This document shows, one piece after another, positions 7,364-16,074 of a stretch of 64,000 nt of DNA (position 1 is the stretch's first letter; every line of letters starts with the position of its first letter). Under the pieces are notes generated by a model. The model saw nothing but the letters and a program-made list of their open reading frames with translations, was not told the DNA's origin and made no database searches. Both the position numbers and the translations under genes were made by a program. Location of the stretch: assembly GCF_900156095.1 (NCBI RefSeq), contig NZ_FTMJ01000002.1:475092-539091 (forward strand), read 5' to 3'. Source of the DNA: Aeromonas sp. RU39B (GTDB taxonomy: Bacteria > Pseudomonadota > Gammaproteobacteria > Enterobacterales > Aeromonadaceae).

Positions 7364-8845
7364 ATGGAGCCATTCATCTCACTCAGTCAGGTGAGCAAAA
7401 CATTTCACGGAACCGTTGCTCTTCGCGATATCGAACTTGATTTTCGCCCGGGTGAAGTGCACTGCCTTGCCGGTCAAAATGGCTGCGGTAAGTCCACCTT
7501 AATCAAGATCATGTCTGGGGTATATCAGCCCGATCCGCGTGCCCGTATCATGTTGGGGGGCAAGATTTGGCCCAAGTTGACACCGCAAGCCTCGATTGCC
7601 GAGGGGATCCAGGTTATCTATCAGGATCTCTCCTTGTTTCCCAACCTGACAGTGTGGGAAAACATCGTTATCCATCATTACCATTCACCTGGTTGGGTGC
7701 ATCCTGCCGCGCTGCGGGAGCGGGCACGGCAAGCGCTGGCAAGCATTCAGGTTGATTTGCCACTTGATACCTTGCTAGGCGAACTCTCGGTGGCGCGGCG
7801 TCAGCTGGTGGCTATCAGCCGGGCGCTGGCGCAAGATGCGCGCCTTATCATCATGGACGAGCCGACCGCCTCGCTGACCCATCAGGAGGTGCAGGGGTTG
7901 CTTGGCGTGGTGCGTCAACTGCGTGATAAGGGCCTCTGCGTGGTGTTTGTCAGCCACCGTCTTGAGGAGGTGATGGCGGTCTCGGATCGCATCTCGGTAC
8001 TCAAAGATGGTGAGTTGGTCGGTACCTATCCGGCGGTTGGCATGACTGCCCGTCAGCTCGGCGTTTTGATGACCGGTCAGGCATTTGACTATCGGGTACA
8101 TGCGCCTTTTGACGCGGCTCAAGCGCCCAAGCTCGAAGTGCGGCACTTAAGTCGCCGCGCTGAATACGACGATATCTCCTTTTCCTTGCACGCCGGTGAG
8201 ATTGTCTCGCTGGTGGGACTGCTCGGTGCCGGGCGCACCGAGCTCTGTTTAAGCCTGTTTGGTATGACCCGGCCTGATCACGGAGACATGTTGCTCGATG
8301 GTGAGCCACTCACGCTTGCCAGCAATCGTGATGCTATCGCGCGCGGTATCGCGTATGTCTCAGAAGATCGCATGAGCCGTGGGCTGGTGATGAGCCAATC
8401 GATCGGTAATAACATCCTCTCGACCGTGTTTGAGCAGGTGTGCAGCCGACTTGGCCTGATTCATGAGCCCAGTGCGGCGGCACTTGTTGAGGCGCAGATC
8501 CGTGCTCTGGCCATCAAGGTGGCCGATCCGGCGCTGGCAGTAAACACCCTCTCCGGTGGTAATGCCCAGCGGGTGTCGATCGCCAAATGGTTGGCCACCG
8601 AGCCTGCGGTGTTGATCCTCGACAGTCCCACCGTCGGGGTCGATATTGCCAATAAAGCGGGGATCTACCACATCATCAAGCTGCTGGCTGCGCGCGGTTT
8701 GGCGATTTTGCTGGTGTGCGATGAGCTCGATGAGGCGTGGTATCAAAGCCATCGGGTACTGGTCATGCAGCATGGCCGGCTGGTCGGTGAGTATGTGCCG
8801 GCCCGGGATGACGAGCAGCAACTGGCGGAGGTGGTTAATGGCTAA
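7364..8845 (+). CDS. Sugar ABC transporter ATP-binding protein (RbsA-type, two NBDs)
   Basis: This 493-residue protein contains two fused nucleotide-binding domains. Domain 1 has Walker A GQNGCGKST (near residue 39), signature LSVARRQLV and Walker B LIIMDEPTA. Domain 2 has a degenerate Walker A GLLGAGRTEL, signature LSGGNAQRV and a Walker B written LILDSPTVGVD, so the catalytic Glu is Ser. Second-domain degeneracy is normal for RbsA/AraG-type proteins in the P-loop. The missing Walker B Glu is less common and suggests that only one ATP site turns over. ATG 7364 is chosen over GTG 7361 because AAGGAG (7352-7357) is then correctly spaced. The stop overlaps the start of the first permease (ATG 8838), implying translational coupling. 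Confidence 0.9.
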   Translation: MEPFISLSQVSKTFHGTVALRDIELDFRPGEVHCLAGQNGCGKSTLIKIMSGVYQPDPRARIMLGGKIWPKLTPQASIAEGIQVIYQDLSLFPNLTVWENIVIHHYHSPGWVHPAALRERARQALASIQVDLPLDTLLGELSVARRQLVAISRALAQDARLIIMDEPTASLTHQEVQGLLGVVRQLRDKGLCVVFVSHRLEEVMAVSDRISVLKDGELVGTYPAVGMTARQLGVLMTGQAFDYRVHAPFDAAQAPKLEVRHLSRRAEYDDISFSLHAGEIVSLVGLLGAGRTELCLSLFGMTRPDHGDMLLDGEPLTLASNRDAIARGIAYVSEDRMSRGLVMSQSIGNNILSTVFEQVCSRLGLIHEPSAAALVEAQIRALAIKVADPALAVNTLSGGNAQRVSIAKWLATEPAVLILDSPTVGVDIANKAGIYHIIKLLAARGLAILLVCDELDEAWYQSHRVLVMQHGRLVGEYVPARDDEQQLAEVVNG

Positions 8846-9812
8846 TCTGTCCCGTTTTCGTCACGAGATCACGCTCGCCCTGCTGATTATGTTGCTGGTC
8901 GCCGCGCTTGGCTGCACCACGCAAGAGTTTCTGACGTTTGGCAACCTGTTTGATCTGGCCAACAACTACGCCATGTTGACCATTTTGGCCTGCGGCCTGT
9001 TTATGGTGCTCATCGCCGGTGGTATCGACATCTCTTTTCCGGCCATGACCATCATCGCCCAATATCTGATGGTATTGGGTTTGGCTCACCTTGGCGGCAA
9101 CTTTGTGGTCGCGTTCTTGCTCGCCGGCATGGTTGGGCTGGTGTTGGGATTGATTAACGCGCTGTTGGTCAACCGCCTGCGGGTACCCGCGATCATCGTG
9201 ACCATCTCCACCCTTAATATCTTCTATGGCTTGTTGCTCTGGGGGAGTCGGGGCGTCTGGCTTTACGACTTTCCAACCTGGTTTGAACAAGGGGTCACAC
9301 TGTTTCGATTTACCGCGAGCGACGGGTATGACTATGGCCTGACCTTGCCGCTGCTTGCCATGCTGGCCACGGTGGCTGTGACCGCCCTGATCATGAATGC
9401 CACCACGGTGGGGCGCAGCCTGTATGCGCTAGGGGGCAATCAGGAGGCCGCTTCGCGCCTTGGCTTTAACGTGTTGCTGCTGCAGATGTTTGTCTATGGC
9501 TATATGGGGGTGCTCAGTGGCGTGGCCGGGGTGGTGCAGTCTTATACCGTGATGACGGTGGCGCCAGATTCGCTGCTCGGTTACGAGCTGACCGTACTGG
9601 CTGCGGTGGTGCTGGGTGGTACCAGCCTGATGGGCGGGCGGGGCACTCTGGTCGGTACCCTGCTTGGGGTGATCTTGCTGGCGGTGATGCAAAACGGTCT
9701 TAACTTGCTGGGTGTTTCTTCTTATTGGCAGACCCTGATCACTGGTTTGGTCATTGTGGCCAGTATCAGTATCACGGCCTGGAATCAGCATCAGAACAGG
9801 AGTCTGTTATGA
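8838..9812 (+). CDS. Sugar ABC transporter permease 1 (RbsC family)
   Basis: A 324-residue, highly hydrophobic protein with the RbsC-family landmarks LIAGGIDISFPAM in the first third and VLAAVVLGGTSLMGGRGTLVGT near the C-terminus, which contacts the ATPase. About eight to ten membrane segments are visible. The ATG at 8838 overlaps the end of the ATPase gene (GGAGGTGG just upstream); the open frame extends further upstream but that part is antisense-like shadow of the ATPase. It probably forms the channel as a heterodimer with the next permease, with which it shares an ATGA stop-start overlap. Confidence 0.9.
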   Translation: MANLSRFRHEITLALLIMLLVAALGCTTQEFLTFGNLFDLANNYAMLTILACGLFMVLIAGGIDISFPAMTIIAQYLMVLGLAHLGGNFVVAFLLAGMVGLVLGLINALLVNRLRVPAIIVTISTLNIFYGLLLWGSRGVWLYDFPTWFEQGVTLFRFTASDGYDYGLTLPLLAMLATVAVTALIMNATTVGRSLYALGGNQEAASRLGFNVLLLQMFVYGYMGVLSGVAGVVQSYTVMTVAPDSLLGYELTVLAAVVLGGTSLMGGRGTLVGTLLGVILLAVMQNGLNLLGVSSYWQTLITGLVIVASISITAWNQHQNRSLL

Positions 9813-10762
9813 AGCAAGAGTGGCGGGGACGGGTTGAGTTTTACCTGTTGGGCTTACTGATGCTGACCGTGGTGGGTTTTAGCTTGCTGATGCCTGGTGT
9901 GTTCTGGTCGGCCAACAACTTCCAGTCGATCGCCTCGCAAATGCCCACGCTGGGACTGCTTGCTCTGGCCATGGCGATCACCATGCTTTGTGGTGGGATC
10001 AACCTGTCGATCATCGCCACAGCCAACAGCTGCTCTCTGGTAATGGCCTGGGTGGCCGTTCAGTTGGCGCCATCCTTGTCGGCGGTTGCGTTAACCCTAT
10101 TGGCCGGCGTGCTCACCGCGCTGGTGATCGGTGCGGCTAATGGTCTTCTGATCGCCGGGCTGCGCGTTTCACCCATTCTGGCCACCCTCGGCATGATGAC
10201 GCTGCTCAAGGGGGCCAATATTTTGCTCACCGGCGGCAGTGCCATTGCCAACTATCCGGATTGGGTGCTTTGGCTAAACCGGGCGCAGTGGTTTGGGGTG
10301 CCGCTTCCCATGTGGCTGTTTTGCGCCGTGGCGGCGCTGCTGTGGCTGGTGCTTGAACGCAGTCGCCTCGGCCGTTTCATCTATTTGATAGGCGCTAATG
10401 AGCGCGCTTGCCATTACGCCGGTATCAACACCCGCCGCGCCTTGCTGATGGTGTATGTGCTCTCGGCGCTGCTTTGCTGCGTGGCTGCATTCTTGATGAT
10501 GTCCAAGCTCAACTCGGCCAAGGCCACCTACGGAGAGTCCTACCTGCTGGTGTCGATTTTGGCCGCAGTACTCGGCGGGGTGAACCCGGATGGCGGGGCA
10601 GGGCGGGTGGTGGGGATGATCCTGGCGCTGGTACTGCTGCAGCTTATCGAAAGTGGTTTCAATATCCTGGGCGTCAGCCCCTATCTGACCATGGCGCTCT
10701 GGGGCGCCCTATTGCTGGCCTTTATCTGGCTGAAAGGACGCGGGGATCCGCAGCACGCCTAG
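9809..10762 (+). CDS. Sugar ABC transporter permease 2 (RbsC family)
   Basis: The 317-residue inner-membrane protein is the second RbsC-type permease of this operon. Visible motifs are TMLCGGINLSIIATANSC, LRVSPILATLGMMTLLKGAN and SILAAVLGGVNPDGGAGRVVG, the last being the ATPase-contact region. Its ATG overlaps the stop of permease 1 (ATGA), with AGGAG upstream. Having two different permeases is usual for LsrCD- and RhaPQ-type importers and less usual for ribose-type ones, which have one. A strong intrinsic terminator follows, so the operon is binding protein, ATPase, permease, permease, with no catabolic gene inside to name the sugar. Confidence 0.9.
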   Translation: MKQEWRGRVEFYLLGLLMLTVVGFSLLMPGVFWSANNFQSIASQMPTLGLLALAMAITMLCGGINLSIIATANSCSLVMAWVAVQLAPSLSAVALTLLAGVLTALVIGAANGLLIAGLRVSPILATLGMMTLLKGANILLTGGSAIANYPDWVLWLNRAQWFGVPLPMWLFCAVAALLWLVLERSRLGRFIYLIGANERACHYAGINTRRALLMVYVLSALLCCVAAFLMMSKLNSAKATYGESYLLVSILAAVLGGVNPDGGAGRVVGMILALVLLQLIESGFNILGVSPYLTMALWGALLLAFIWLKGRGDPQHA

Positions 10763-10783
10763 CATCATCACATTGGATAAATT

Positions 10784-10806
10784 GGGGCCATATTGGCCTC
10801 TTTTTT
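10784..10806 (+). terminator. Intrinsic terminator of the sugar ABC operon
   Basis: GGGGCCA and TGGCCTC pair around TAT and are followed by six T residues. It lies 22 bases after the second permease stop. Confidence 0.85.
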
Positions 10807-10884
10807 ATGCAACCAGGAGCGCGCTAACACTCACTGCTGGATAAATCGCCATCCGGAAGGCGAGCAGCCTATAAGGGGTTGATT

Positions 10885-10903
10885 GATATTGATAATGACT
10901 CTC
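10885..10903 (+). promoter_or_regulatory. Fur box upstream of tonB
   Basis: GATATTGATAATGACTCTC matches 15 of 19 positions of the Fur consensus GATAATGATAATCATTATC. It lies about 65 bases upstream of the tonB start. Iron repression of a tonB-exbB-exbD operon by Fur is well established in related bacteria. Confidence 0.8.
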
Positions 10904-10966
10904 ATTGGGAGTAGAGTGTCGTTCTTCATAAAGCTCGGTTAGTCAGTGGCGTACGAGGTAGTGGTA

Positions 10967-11692
10967 ATGAGTGGCATGGCAGAACGGGCAACCAAGTTGA
11001 TGTGTGGCGGGGTTGCGCTCGCGCTGCACGGCGCAGCTGCGTTTGGGCTCTACCACGGATCGGAAACATTGCCCGAGCCTATTCCCCAGCCAACCGTGTT
11101 GTCTGCCCGTTGGGAGGCCCCACCGGCACCTGTTGAAAAACCAGCGCCTCCTGCTTTGGCGCCAACACCTGTGCCGGTTAAACCGGAGCCCAAGGTTGAG
11201 CCGGTGACACCGCCGCCGCCCAAGCCCCCCAAACCGGTAAAACCGATAAAGCAGCCCAAGCCTAAGGTGCAGAAGCTTGCCTCAACCTCGACGCAGCCAC
11301 ACCGCGAGCTGGCGCAAGTGGAGTCCAAGGCACCGGTGGCAGCCAAGCCCGCCCCGGTCACGCCGGTTGCCGCAGCATCGGCGCCGGCCAAGACCAGCGC
11401 TAGCGGCACCAGTGCACCCATTGGGCGCTCGGCGGCACTCAATAACCCGGAGCCGGGTTACCCACCGGCCTCACGGCGACTCGGTGAAGAGGGCAAGGTG
11501 GTGCTGCGGGTACAAGTTTCCGCTGACGGTGAACCGCTGGAGGTAGACGTTGCCACCAGCAGTGGTTTCCGCCGGCTTGATATCGAGGCGCGTCGCACCA
11601 TCGCGCGCTGGCGTTTTATACCGGCCAAGAAGGATGGCAAACCCATTCCTGGCTCGGCCAATGTCACCATCATCTTCAAACTGAGAAAGTGA
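10967..11692 (+). CDS. tonB: Energy transducer TonB
   Basis: A 241-residue protein with an N-terminal hydrophobic anchor (VALALHGAAAFGLYHG), a long Pro-rich periplasmic linker with Glu-Pro and Lys-Pro stretches (about residues 45-110), an Ala/Thr-rich segment, and a C-terminal TonB domain. The domain holds NPEPGYPPASRRLGEEGKVV and ends RWRFIPAKKDGKP...IIFKLRK. It couples the inner-membrane proton gradient, via ExbB-ExbD, to outer-membrane receptors for siderophores, haem or vitamin B12. ATG 10967 is preferred (GAGG nine bases upstream), but GTG 10946 and ATG 10976 are in frame. A Fur box lies upstream and exbB starts three bases after the stop. The receptor served is not in the window. Confidence 0.92.
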   Translation: MSGMAERATKLMCGGVALALHGAAAFGLYHGSETLPEPIPQPTVLSARWEAPPAPVEKPAPPALAPTPVPVKPEPKVEPVTPPPPKPPKPVKPIKQPKPKVQKLASTSTQPHRELAQVESKAPVAAKPAPVTPVAAASAPAKTSASGTSAPIGRSAALNNPEPGYPPASRRLGEEGKVVLRVQVSADGEPLEVDVATSSGFRRLDIEARRTIARWRFIPAKKDGKPIPGSANVTIIFKLRK

Positions 11693-11695
11693 TTC

Positions 11696-12475
11696 ATGGA
11701 TATGACCTCTACAAGTGCAGCGCTTGCGACTGCTCCGCTCTCCACTGCGAGCTCAGCCCTGGCAACCGCGCCGGTCACCCAGCCGGCCACACCCTTGATG
11801 GGGTGGGAGCACCTTGTCAACCAAAGCTCCCCGATTGGACTGACCCCGCTGGTGCTGCTCTGCCTTATGTCGGTCGGCACCCTCTATTACGTGCTTTACA
11901 AGGTGTGGGTATCCAGTCGTGAGCGTCATCATGGTCGCCGTTTCTTAAACGCCTTCTGGCAATGTCGCTCGGTGGAGGATGTGCGTGCGGTGGTCTCCTC
12001 CCAGCATGCCTACGGTCGCCTGACCCAGGCGGCATTGAGCGCAGCCGATCAGCTTAGCACAGCCCAGAGCGAGCAGACCGCCGTGGCGCTGGGCTCGAGT
12101 GATGAGTTTTTGTTGCGGGCGCTGCGTCAAGCCATTGCCGAAGAGCGTCTGCGCAGTGAGTCCGGTCTGACCTTCCTTGCGTCGGTCGGCTCGGCGGCAC
12201 CGTTTGTCGGTTTGTTCGGGACCGTATGGGGCATCTACCACGCCCTGCTGGCCATTGGGGCCGCCGGTCAGAGCAGTCTCGATAAGGTGGCCGGTCCCGT
12301 GGGGGAAGCGTTGATCATGACCGGTTTCGGTTTGGCAGTCGCACTGCCGGCAGTGCTGGTCTACAACGCCTTTGTGCGTCGTAACCGGGTGTTCATGGCA
12401 ACCCTCGACGGGTTTGCCCATGACCTGTTTGCCCTGCTGGCAACCGGCTTTCAGCCAGCCACAGGCAACAAGTAA
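11696..12475 (+). CDS. exbB: Biopolymer transport protein ExbB
   Basis: The 259-residue inner-membrane proton-channel subunit has a first membrane segment near residues 50-70 (LTPLVLLCLMSVGTLYYVLY) after an Ala/Thr-rich periplasmic tail. The conserved core is LTFLASVGSAAPFVGLFGTVWGIYHAL, followed by the last membrane segment GEALIMTGFGLAVALPAVLVYN. With ExbD it forms the motor that energises TonB. Its ATG lies three bases after the tonB stop, so the two are probably co-translated; exbD follows after 14 bases. Confidence 0.93.
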   Translation: MDMTSTSAALATAPLSTASSALATAPVTQPATPLMGWEHLVNQSSPIGLTPLVLLCLMSVGTLYYVLYKVWVSSRERHHGRRFLNAFWQCRSVEDVRAVVSSQHAYGRLTQAALSAADQLSTAQSEQTAVALGSSDEFLLRALRQAIAEERLRSESGLTFLASVGSAAPFVGLFGTVWGIYHALLAIGAAGQSSLDKVAGPVGEALIMTGFGLAVALPAVLVYNAFVRRNRVFMATLDGFAHDLFALLATGFQPATGNK

Positions 12476-12489
12476 TCCAGGAGGATCGT

Positions 12490-12918
12490 ATGGCATTTGG
12501 CAATCTTTCTAGTGATGGTGGTGAAGAGGGCGGTCTGCAGTCCGAGATCAACATGATCCCGATGATTGACGTTATGCTGGTGCTGCTGATCGTCTTTATG
12601 ATCACGGCGCCGCTGCTGACCAATGCGGTCAAACTCGAGTTGCCGCAGGCCACCAGCCAGGTCAATGAAGTGCAGCCTAAAGACATCACCTTGTCGGTGA
12701 CCGCGGATGGCGTGCGGCACTGGAATGGCAAGGAGGTGGATGAGGCGCAGCTGCTCACCCTGATGCAGGCGGCAGCCAAAGAGAACCCGCTGCCGGAGCT
12801 GCAACTGCAGGTAGACAAGAGCGTCGAGTATGGCGAAGTGGCCATGCTGATGGCGCAGGCCTCCCAGCAAGGGCTCGACAAGCTGGCATTTGTCAGCGCG
12901 CCGAAGGAAACCCAGTAA
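12490..12918 (+). CDS. exbD: Biopolymer transport protein ExbD
   Basis: A 142-residue protein with one N-terminal membrane helix, INMIPMIDVMLVLLIVFMIT. It includes the conserved Asp (near residue 27) that carries protons in the ExbBD motor. The periplasmic part carries ITLSVTADG and the typical ELQLQVDKSVEYGEVAMLM segment. It completes the tonB-exbB-exbD operon, has a strong AGGAGG ribosome binding site, and is followed by an intrinsic terminator. Confidence 0.94.
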   Translation: MAFGNLSSDGGEEGGLQSEINMIPMIDVMLVLLIVFMITAPLLTNAVKLELPQATSQVNEVQPKDITLSVTADGVRHWNGKEVDEAQLLTLMQAAAKENPLPELQLQVDKSVEYGEVAMLMAQASQQGLDKLAFVSAPKETQ

Positions 12919-12949
12919 GCGCTTGTATCACCAAGTTTGACCATGAGAG

Positions 12950-12980
12950 CGGGGCCGCAGTGCGGCCCCGTTGTTGGTTT
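12950..12980 (+). terminator. Terminator after exbD
   Basis: CGGGGCCGC and GCGGCCCCG pair perfectly around AGT, with TTGTTGGTTT following on the plus strand. The chemoreceptor gene ends 16 bases further on in the opposite orientation, so it may serve both. Confidence 0.75.
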
Positions 12981-12995
12981 AACAGATGCCAGCCA

Positions 12996-14624
12996 TCAGA
13001 CCCGGAATTTTTTAACCCGTCCCGAGAGTTGCCCGGTCAAGGATTCCATCTGCTGACCGCACTGGCTGACCGAGTTGGAGATGCGGTGCGCCTCTTCGGT
13101 CAATTCGCTTAACTGTGACATCCCCTGATTGATCTCGTTCATCACCAGGCTCTGCTGCTCGGTGGCAGAGGCAATCTGCACGTTCATCTCCTGCACCTGG
13201 CCAACCAGACCCTGAATGTCGCTGAAGGTGCCGCGCATCTGGCCGGTCATCTTGACCGACGCCTGCATCTGCTCAAACCCGCTCTCCATGGCGGCTACCG
13301 CATTGGCCACCTGCTGCTTAAGTGAGCTGATCATCTTCTGGATATCTTCCGTCGAGTTCTGGGTGCGACCGGCCAGAGTGCGTACTTCATCGGCAACCAC
13401 CGCAAAGCCACGACCTTGATCGCCCGCTCGGGCGGCTTCGATGGCTGCATTAAGGGCCAGCAAGTTGGTCTGCTCGGCAATGCCGCGAATCACATCGAGC
13501 ACCGAGGTGATGCGCTCGGACTCGGCCGCCAGCTGGGTAACGATTTGCCCGGCATTTTGCACACTGGCAGATAAACGGTTATTCATTGCGATGTTCTCTT
13601 CGAGCAGCTCCATCCCCTGATTGGCGGCGGCTTGGGCATCCTGGCTCTGGGCGGAGGTTTGCTGGGCATGCTGGGAGATATCGTTGATGGCATGACCGAT
13701 TTCGGTAAAGGCGGTCACCAGGGTATTGAGCTGGGCATGCTGGCGGTCACTGATGACTTCGGCATCGTGCACGATTCTGCCAAGGCCGCTACTCTGATCG
13801 CCAAGATGACCCACATCGCTTATCACATCGCGGATCAGGTGCTGCAGCTGATCAAGCAGACGGTTAAGGCTGCCAGAGAGCTGGCCAAGCTCATCCCCGG
13901 TCTTGATGGGAATGCGGCTCACCAAATCCCCTTCGCCTTGGCTGATATCGTCAATCTTGCCGCGCACTTCATTGACGGCGGTGACGATCATGCGCGGGTT
14001 GACGTAGCTCAAAATGAGGCCGATCAGCACTGAGATGGCGGCGATGATCAGGGTGATGTGTTGACGGCTGTCGACCACAGCTTGAGAGTCTGACTGCATC
14101 TGTTCAGTCAGTGTGCCAGCCAGTTCACCTGCGAGGTTGTACTGCTCGCGCAGGGTCGAGAAGGGATCGGACATCGCCTGCTGCTGTGCCACTGCCTCGG
14201 CCTGTTTTCCGGCTTGCAGCAAGGTAAAGACTTCACTTGCCCCTTTGTTCCAGCTCGCAAACAAGGTTTCAAACGATGTGAGTTGACCCGCGACGCTCGG
14301 ATAGGGCGTAAGCAGGTCGAGGAACTTGTGCATGCGGTCATAGGCCTGTTTGACGTTCTCGTCATAGTCTTCGCGTGCCTTGGCCAAGGCATCGGCGTTG
14401 TTGAGTAGCAGGGCCTCCTGCACGGCGGTCAATGCCTGATACAGGTCGCGGTCTGCGTTAAGCACCGCCTCTTCGGCCGGGAACATACGAACGGCGATAT
14501 TGGCCGTGTTAGCCTCAAGGGCCGTCATGGCCCGGTAGTTGATGACGCTGCTAATGAGCAGCAGCAGGGTGAGCAGCACCAGGCCTGCGCCAACCTTGAT
14601 GCGGATGCTGGTTGATTTTTGCAT
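12996..14624 (-). CDS. Methyl-accepting chemotaxis protein
   Basis: The 542-residue chemoreceptor has a membrane segment at about residues 9-30 ([20 protein letters not shown]), a periplasmic helical sensor domain of the four-helix-bundle type to about residue 190, a second membrane segment ([19 protein letters not shown]), a HAMP region, and a cytoplasmic signalling domain. The last has the hallmark hairpin [18 protein letters not shown] and [18 protein letters not shown]. There is no C-terminal NWETF-like pentapeptide for CheR/CheB docking. The start at ATG 14624 is chosen because AGGT precedes it and the first membrane helix follows directly; an open frame extends to 14783. The ligand is unknown. 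No che or flagellar genes lie nearby. Confidence 0.93.
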   Translation of the reverse strand: MQKSTSIRIKVGAGLVLLTLLLLISSVINYRAMTALEANTANIAVRMFPAEEAVLNADRDLYQALTAVQEALLLNNADALAKAREDYDENVKQAYDRMHKFLDLLTPYPSVAGQLTSFETLFASWNKGASEVFTLLQAGKQAEAVAQQQAMSDPFSTLREQYNLAGELAGTLTEQMQSDSQAVVDSRQHITLIIAAISVLIGLILSYVNPRMIVTAVNEVRGKIDDISQGEGDLVSRIPIKTGDELGQLSGSLNRLLDQLQHLIRDVISDVGHLGDQSSGLGRIVHDAEVISDRQHAQLNTLVTAFTEIGHAINDISQHAQQTSAQSQDAQAAANQGMELLEENIAMNNRLSASVQNAGQIVTQLAAESERITSVLDVIRGIAEQTNLLALNAAIEAARAGDQGRGFAVVADEVRTLAGRTQNSTEDIQKMISSLKQQVANAVAAMESGFEQMQASVKMTGQMRGTFSDIQGLVGQVQEMNVQIASATEQQSLVMNEINQGMSQLSELTEEAHRISNSVSQCGQQMESLTGQLSGRVKKFRV

Positions 14625-14939
14625 ATAGCTACCTTTCAGTGTGGTGGACCCTGCTGTCTCACTGACTGGCTGACAGCCTGACAATGAGAGTGAATCAATG
14701 TTCGTGCCAAAATACAGACGCATATGAGAAGGGAGTGCCATCCGGGCTTGAGCATGGGCCAGAAGGTCTGCCCACTGTGGCAAATATCACTCTGGCCCCA
14801 GTCAGAGCAGGTGACGGCGGACATCCTGCTGCGAGCCCTGAGGAGCAGGCAGACTGAGAAAAGGTGAGGGGGTTGCAGCGCAACACAAGTTTACTGTATA
14901 TATATACAGGCAATATGCGTTGCAATTTGAGAGGACACG
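14625..14939. other. Intergenic region between chemoreceptor and dinI
   Basis: This stretch of 315 bases has no convincing gene. It holds the divergent promoters of the chemoreceptor and dinI, the LexA box near its right end, and an 8-bp inverted repeat GGGCCAGA (14756-14763) / TCTGGCCC (14791-14798). I see no clear flagellar sigma-28 promoter for the chemoreceptor. Confidence 0.5.
14892..14911 (+). promoter_or_regulatory. LexA (SOS) box of dinI
   Basis: TACTGTATATATATACAGGC matches the E. coli SOS consensus TACTGTATATATATACAGTA except for the last two bases; the 16-base core CTG...CAG is perfect. It lies 29 bases upstream of the dinI start. Very tight LexA binding is expected. Confidence 0.92.
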
Positions 14940-15188
14940 ATGAAAATTGAAATCATCCTGGATCGACGCCAATCGATTTCTCCTGCCGTGCAGGAGGCAC
15001 TTTATCAAGCCCTGCTTGAGCGCCTTAGCGAACGTTATCCCGATATCTCGCTGCGCATTGCGGTCGGCAGCGCCATGGCTCTGAATGTCTCGCGCGCAAC
15101 CAGCGATGATAAAGAGGCCGCCATTGAGTTGGTGCAATCGGTCTGGGAGGATGCCGATAGCTGGATGCCAGAGGCCGAGCTGGCATGA
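14940..15188 (+). CDS. dinI: DinI-like DNA-damage-inducible protein
   Basis: The 82-residue protein matches DinI in length and layout: MKIEIILDRRQSISPAVQEAL opens the beta-alpha fold, and the C-terminal acidic helix (SDDKEAAIELVQSVWEDADSW) is the part known to mimic DNA and bind RecA. In E. coli DinI modulates RecA filaments during the SOS response. The near-perfect LexA box upstream supports this assignment. Gene length, ribosome binding site (GAGAGGA) and isolation all fit a single-gene SOS unit. Confidence 0.88.
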   Translation: MKIEIILDRRQSISPAVQEALYQALLERLSERYPDISLRIAVGSAMALNVSRATSDDKEAAIELVQSVWEDADSWMPEAELA

Positions 15189-15213
15189 TCGTGCTCTGGC
15201 CGAGGGCGTCGGG

Positions 15214-15254
15214 TAAAGAGTGAATCGGATAAAGAGCGAATCGGATAAACAGTG
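15214..15254. repeat. Short tandem repeat, 16-bp unit
   Basis: TAAAGAGTGAATCGGA (15214-15229) is followed directly by TAAAGAGCGAATCGGA (15230-15245, one change) and by a third, degraded start TAAACAGTG. It lies between the dinI stop and the terminator. Confidence 0.65.
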
Positions 15255-15273
15255 GGCGGTATCAATAGACTAA

Positions 15274-15292
15274 AGGCGCTGTGACAGCGCCT
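15274..15292. terminator. Hairpin between dinI and the convergent DUF2927 gene
   Basis: AGGCGCTG and CAGCGCCT pair perfectly around TGA. On the minus strand the stem is followed by TTTAGT. It probably terminates transcription from both sides. Confidence 0.6.
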
Positions 15293-15298
15293 GCATGA

Positions 15299-16072
15299 TT
15301 ACATCCCGGCCCACTGCTTAAGGCTGCCAGCTTGCACCCGCAAGGGGGCAGCATCAATCTCTCCCTCTTGGCGAAGGCGGGCCAGCACGGCGGGTAGCGC
15401 CTTTTGCACGGCCTTGACATCCATACCGCTTTTTAACTCAGGGGCATAGAGGATCCGCAGCAGCAGGTAGTCGAGTGGAGAGAGAAAACTATCGATACTG
15501 TGGTCGTTGAAGACCGAGGGGAAGACCTGATCCGAGTCGTTAGGCAGCCCCATCACCTGAGTGATCTCCTCGACGACACAATCTAAAAAGCGTCCCTTGT
15601 CGCGGGCTCGATCAGTGGGGATCAGCACGCTGGCTCTACTTAGCGCGCCACGCTTACCGACTTTGAACTGTCCAAGACACAGCCCATCACCGAGCGCAGC
15701 ACTCACCTGATGACCTTGGCCCATCAGGGTTTGTGCCCAGCGAGGGATCTCTGCTTGTCGGGTCATGACGATCACCAGATTGGCACTTTCCCGTGCACTT
15801 ACCGGCTGAACGGGGACGCCAGTGATGCGCGATAGATGCTCAAGCTGCACGCGAACCACCTCTTGTTGCAGCGACAAATCGCCACTTTCGTTGACCAGAA
15901 AGTAGCGCACCGGTTGCTCCCAACGCGTCAGGCGCGCCATGGCGCCGGGCTGGTATTCGCGTTTAAGCGCCACAGTTAAGAAACTGTTCGCCAGATAGCT
16001 CTCTTGCTGCCAGTGTTCGGTCGCGCTTGCCATGGAAAGGGGCAATAGCAAAAGCCAGAGCAGTGCCCGCAT
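15299..16072 (-). CDS. Secreted DUF2927-like protein
   Basis: A 257-residue protein begins with a signal peptide (MRALLWLLLLPLSMASATEH). The mature part contains LVIVMTRQAEIPRW, GDGLCLGQFKVGKRG and CVVEEITQVMGLPNDSDQVFPSVFND. The Glu-Glu-x-x-Gln pattern resembles a metalloprotease-like helix, as in the DUF2927 family; catalytic activity is not established. The start at ATG 16072 is fixed by AAGGAG five bases upstream and by the signal peptide. It starts two bases beyond the ygjP stop, so the two are likely co-transcribed and perhaps coupled. Confidence 0.6.
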   Translation of the reverse strand: MRALLWLLLLPLSMASATEHWQQESYLANSFLTVALKREYQPGAMARLTRWEQPVRYFLVNESGDLSLQQEVVRVQLEHLSRITGVPVQPVSARESANLVIVMTRQAEIPRWAQTLMGQGHQVSAALGDGLCLGQFKVGKRGALSRASVLIPTDRARDKGRFLDCVVEEITQVMGLPNDSDQVFPSVFNDHSIDSFLSPLDYLLLRILYAPELKSGMDVKAVQKALPAVLARLRQEGEIDAAPLRVQAGSLKQWAGM

Positions 16073-16074
16073 GA

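Noticed and set aside
8646..8837. Upstream extension of the first permease frame
   Set aside because: The extension lies inside the ATPase gene in another frame; the ATG at 8838 has a ribosome binding site and the family start.
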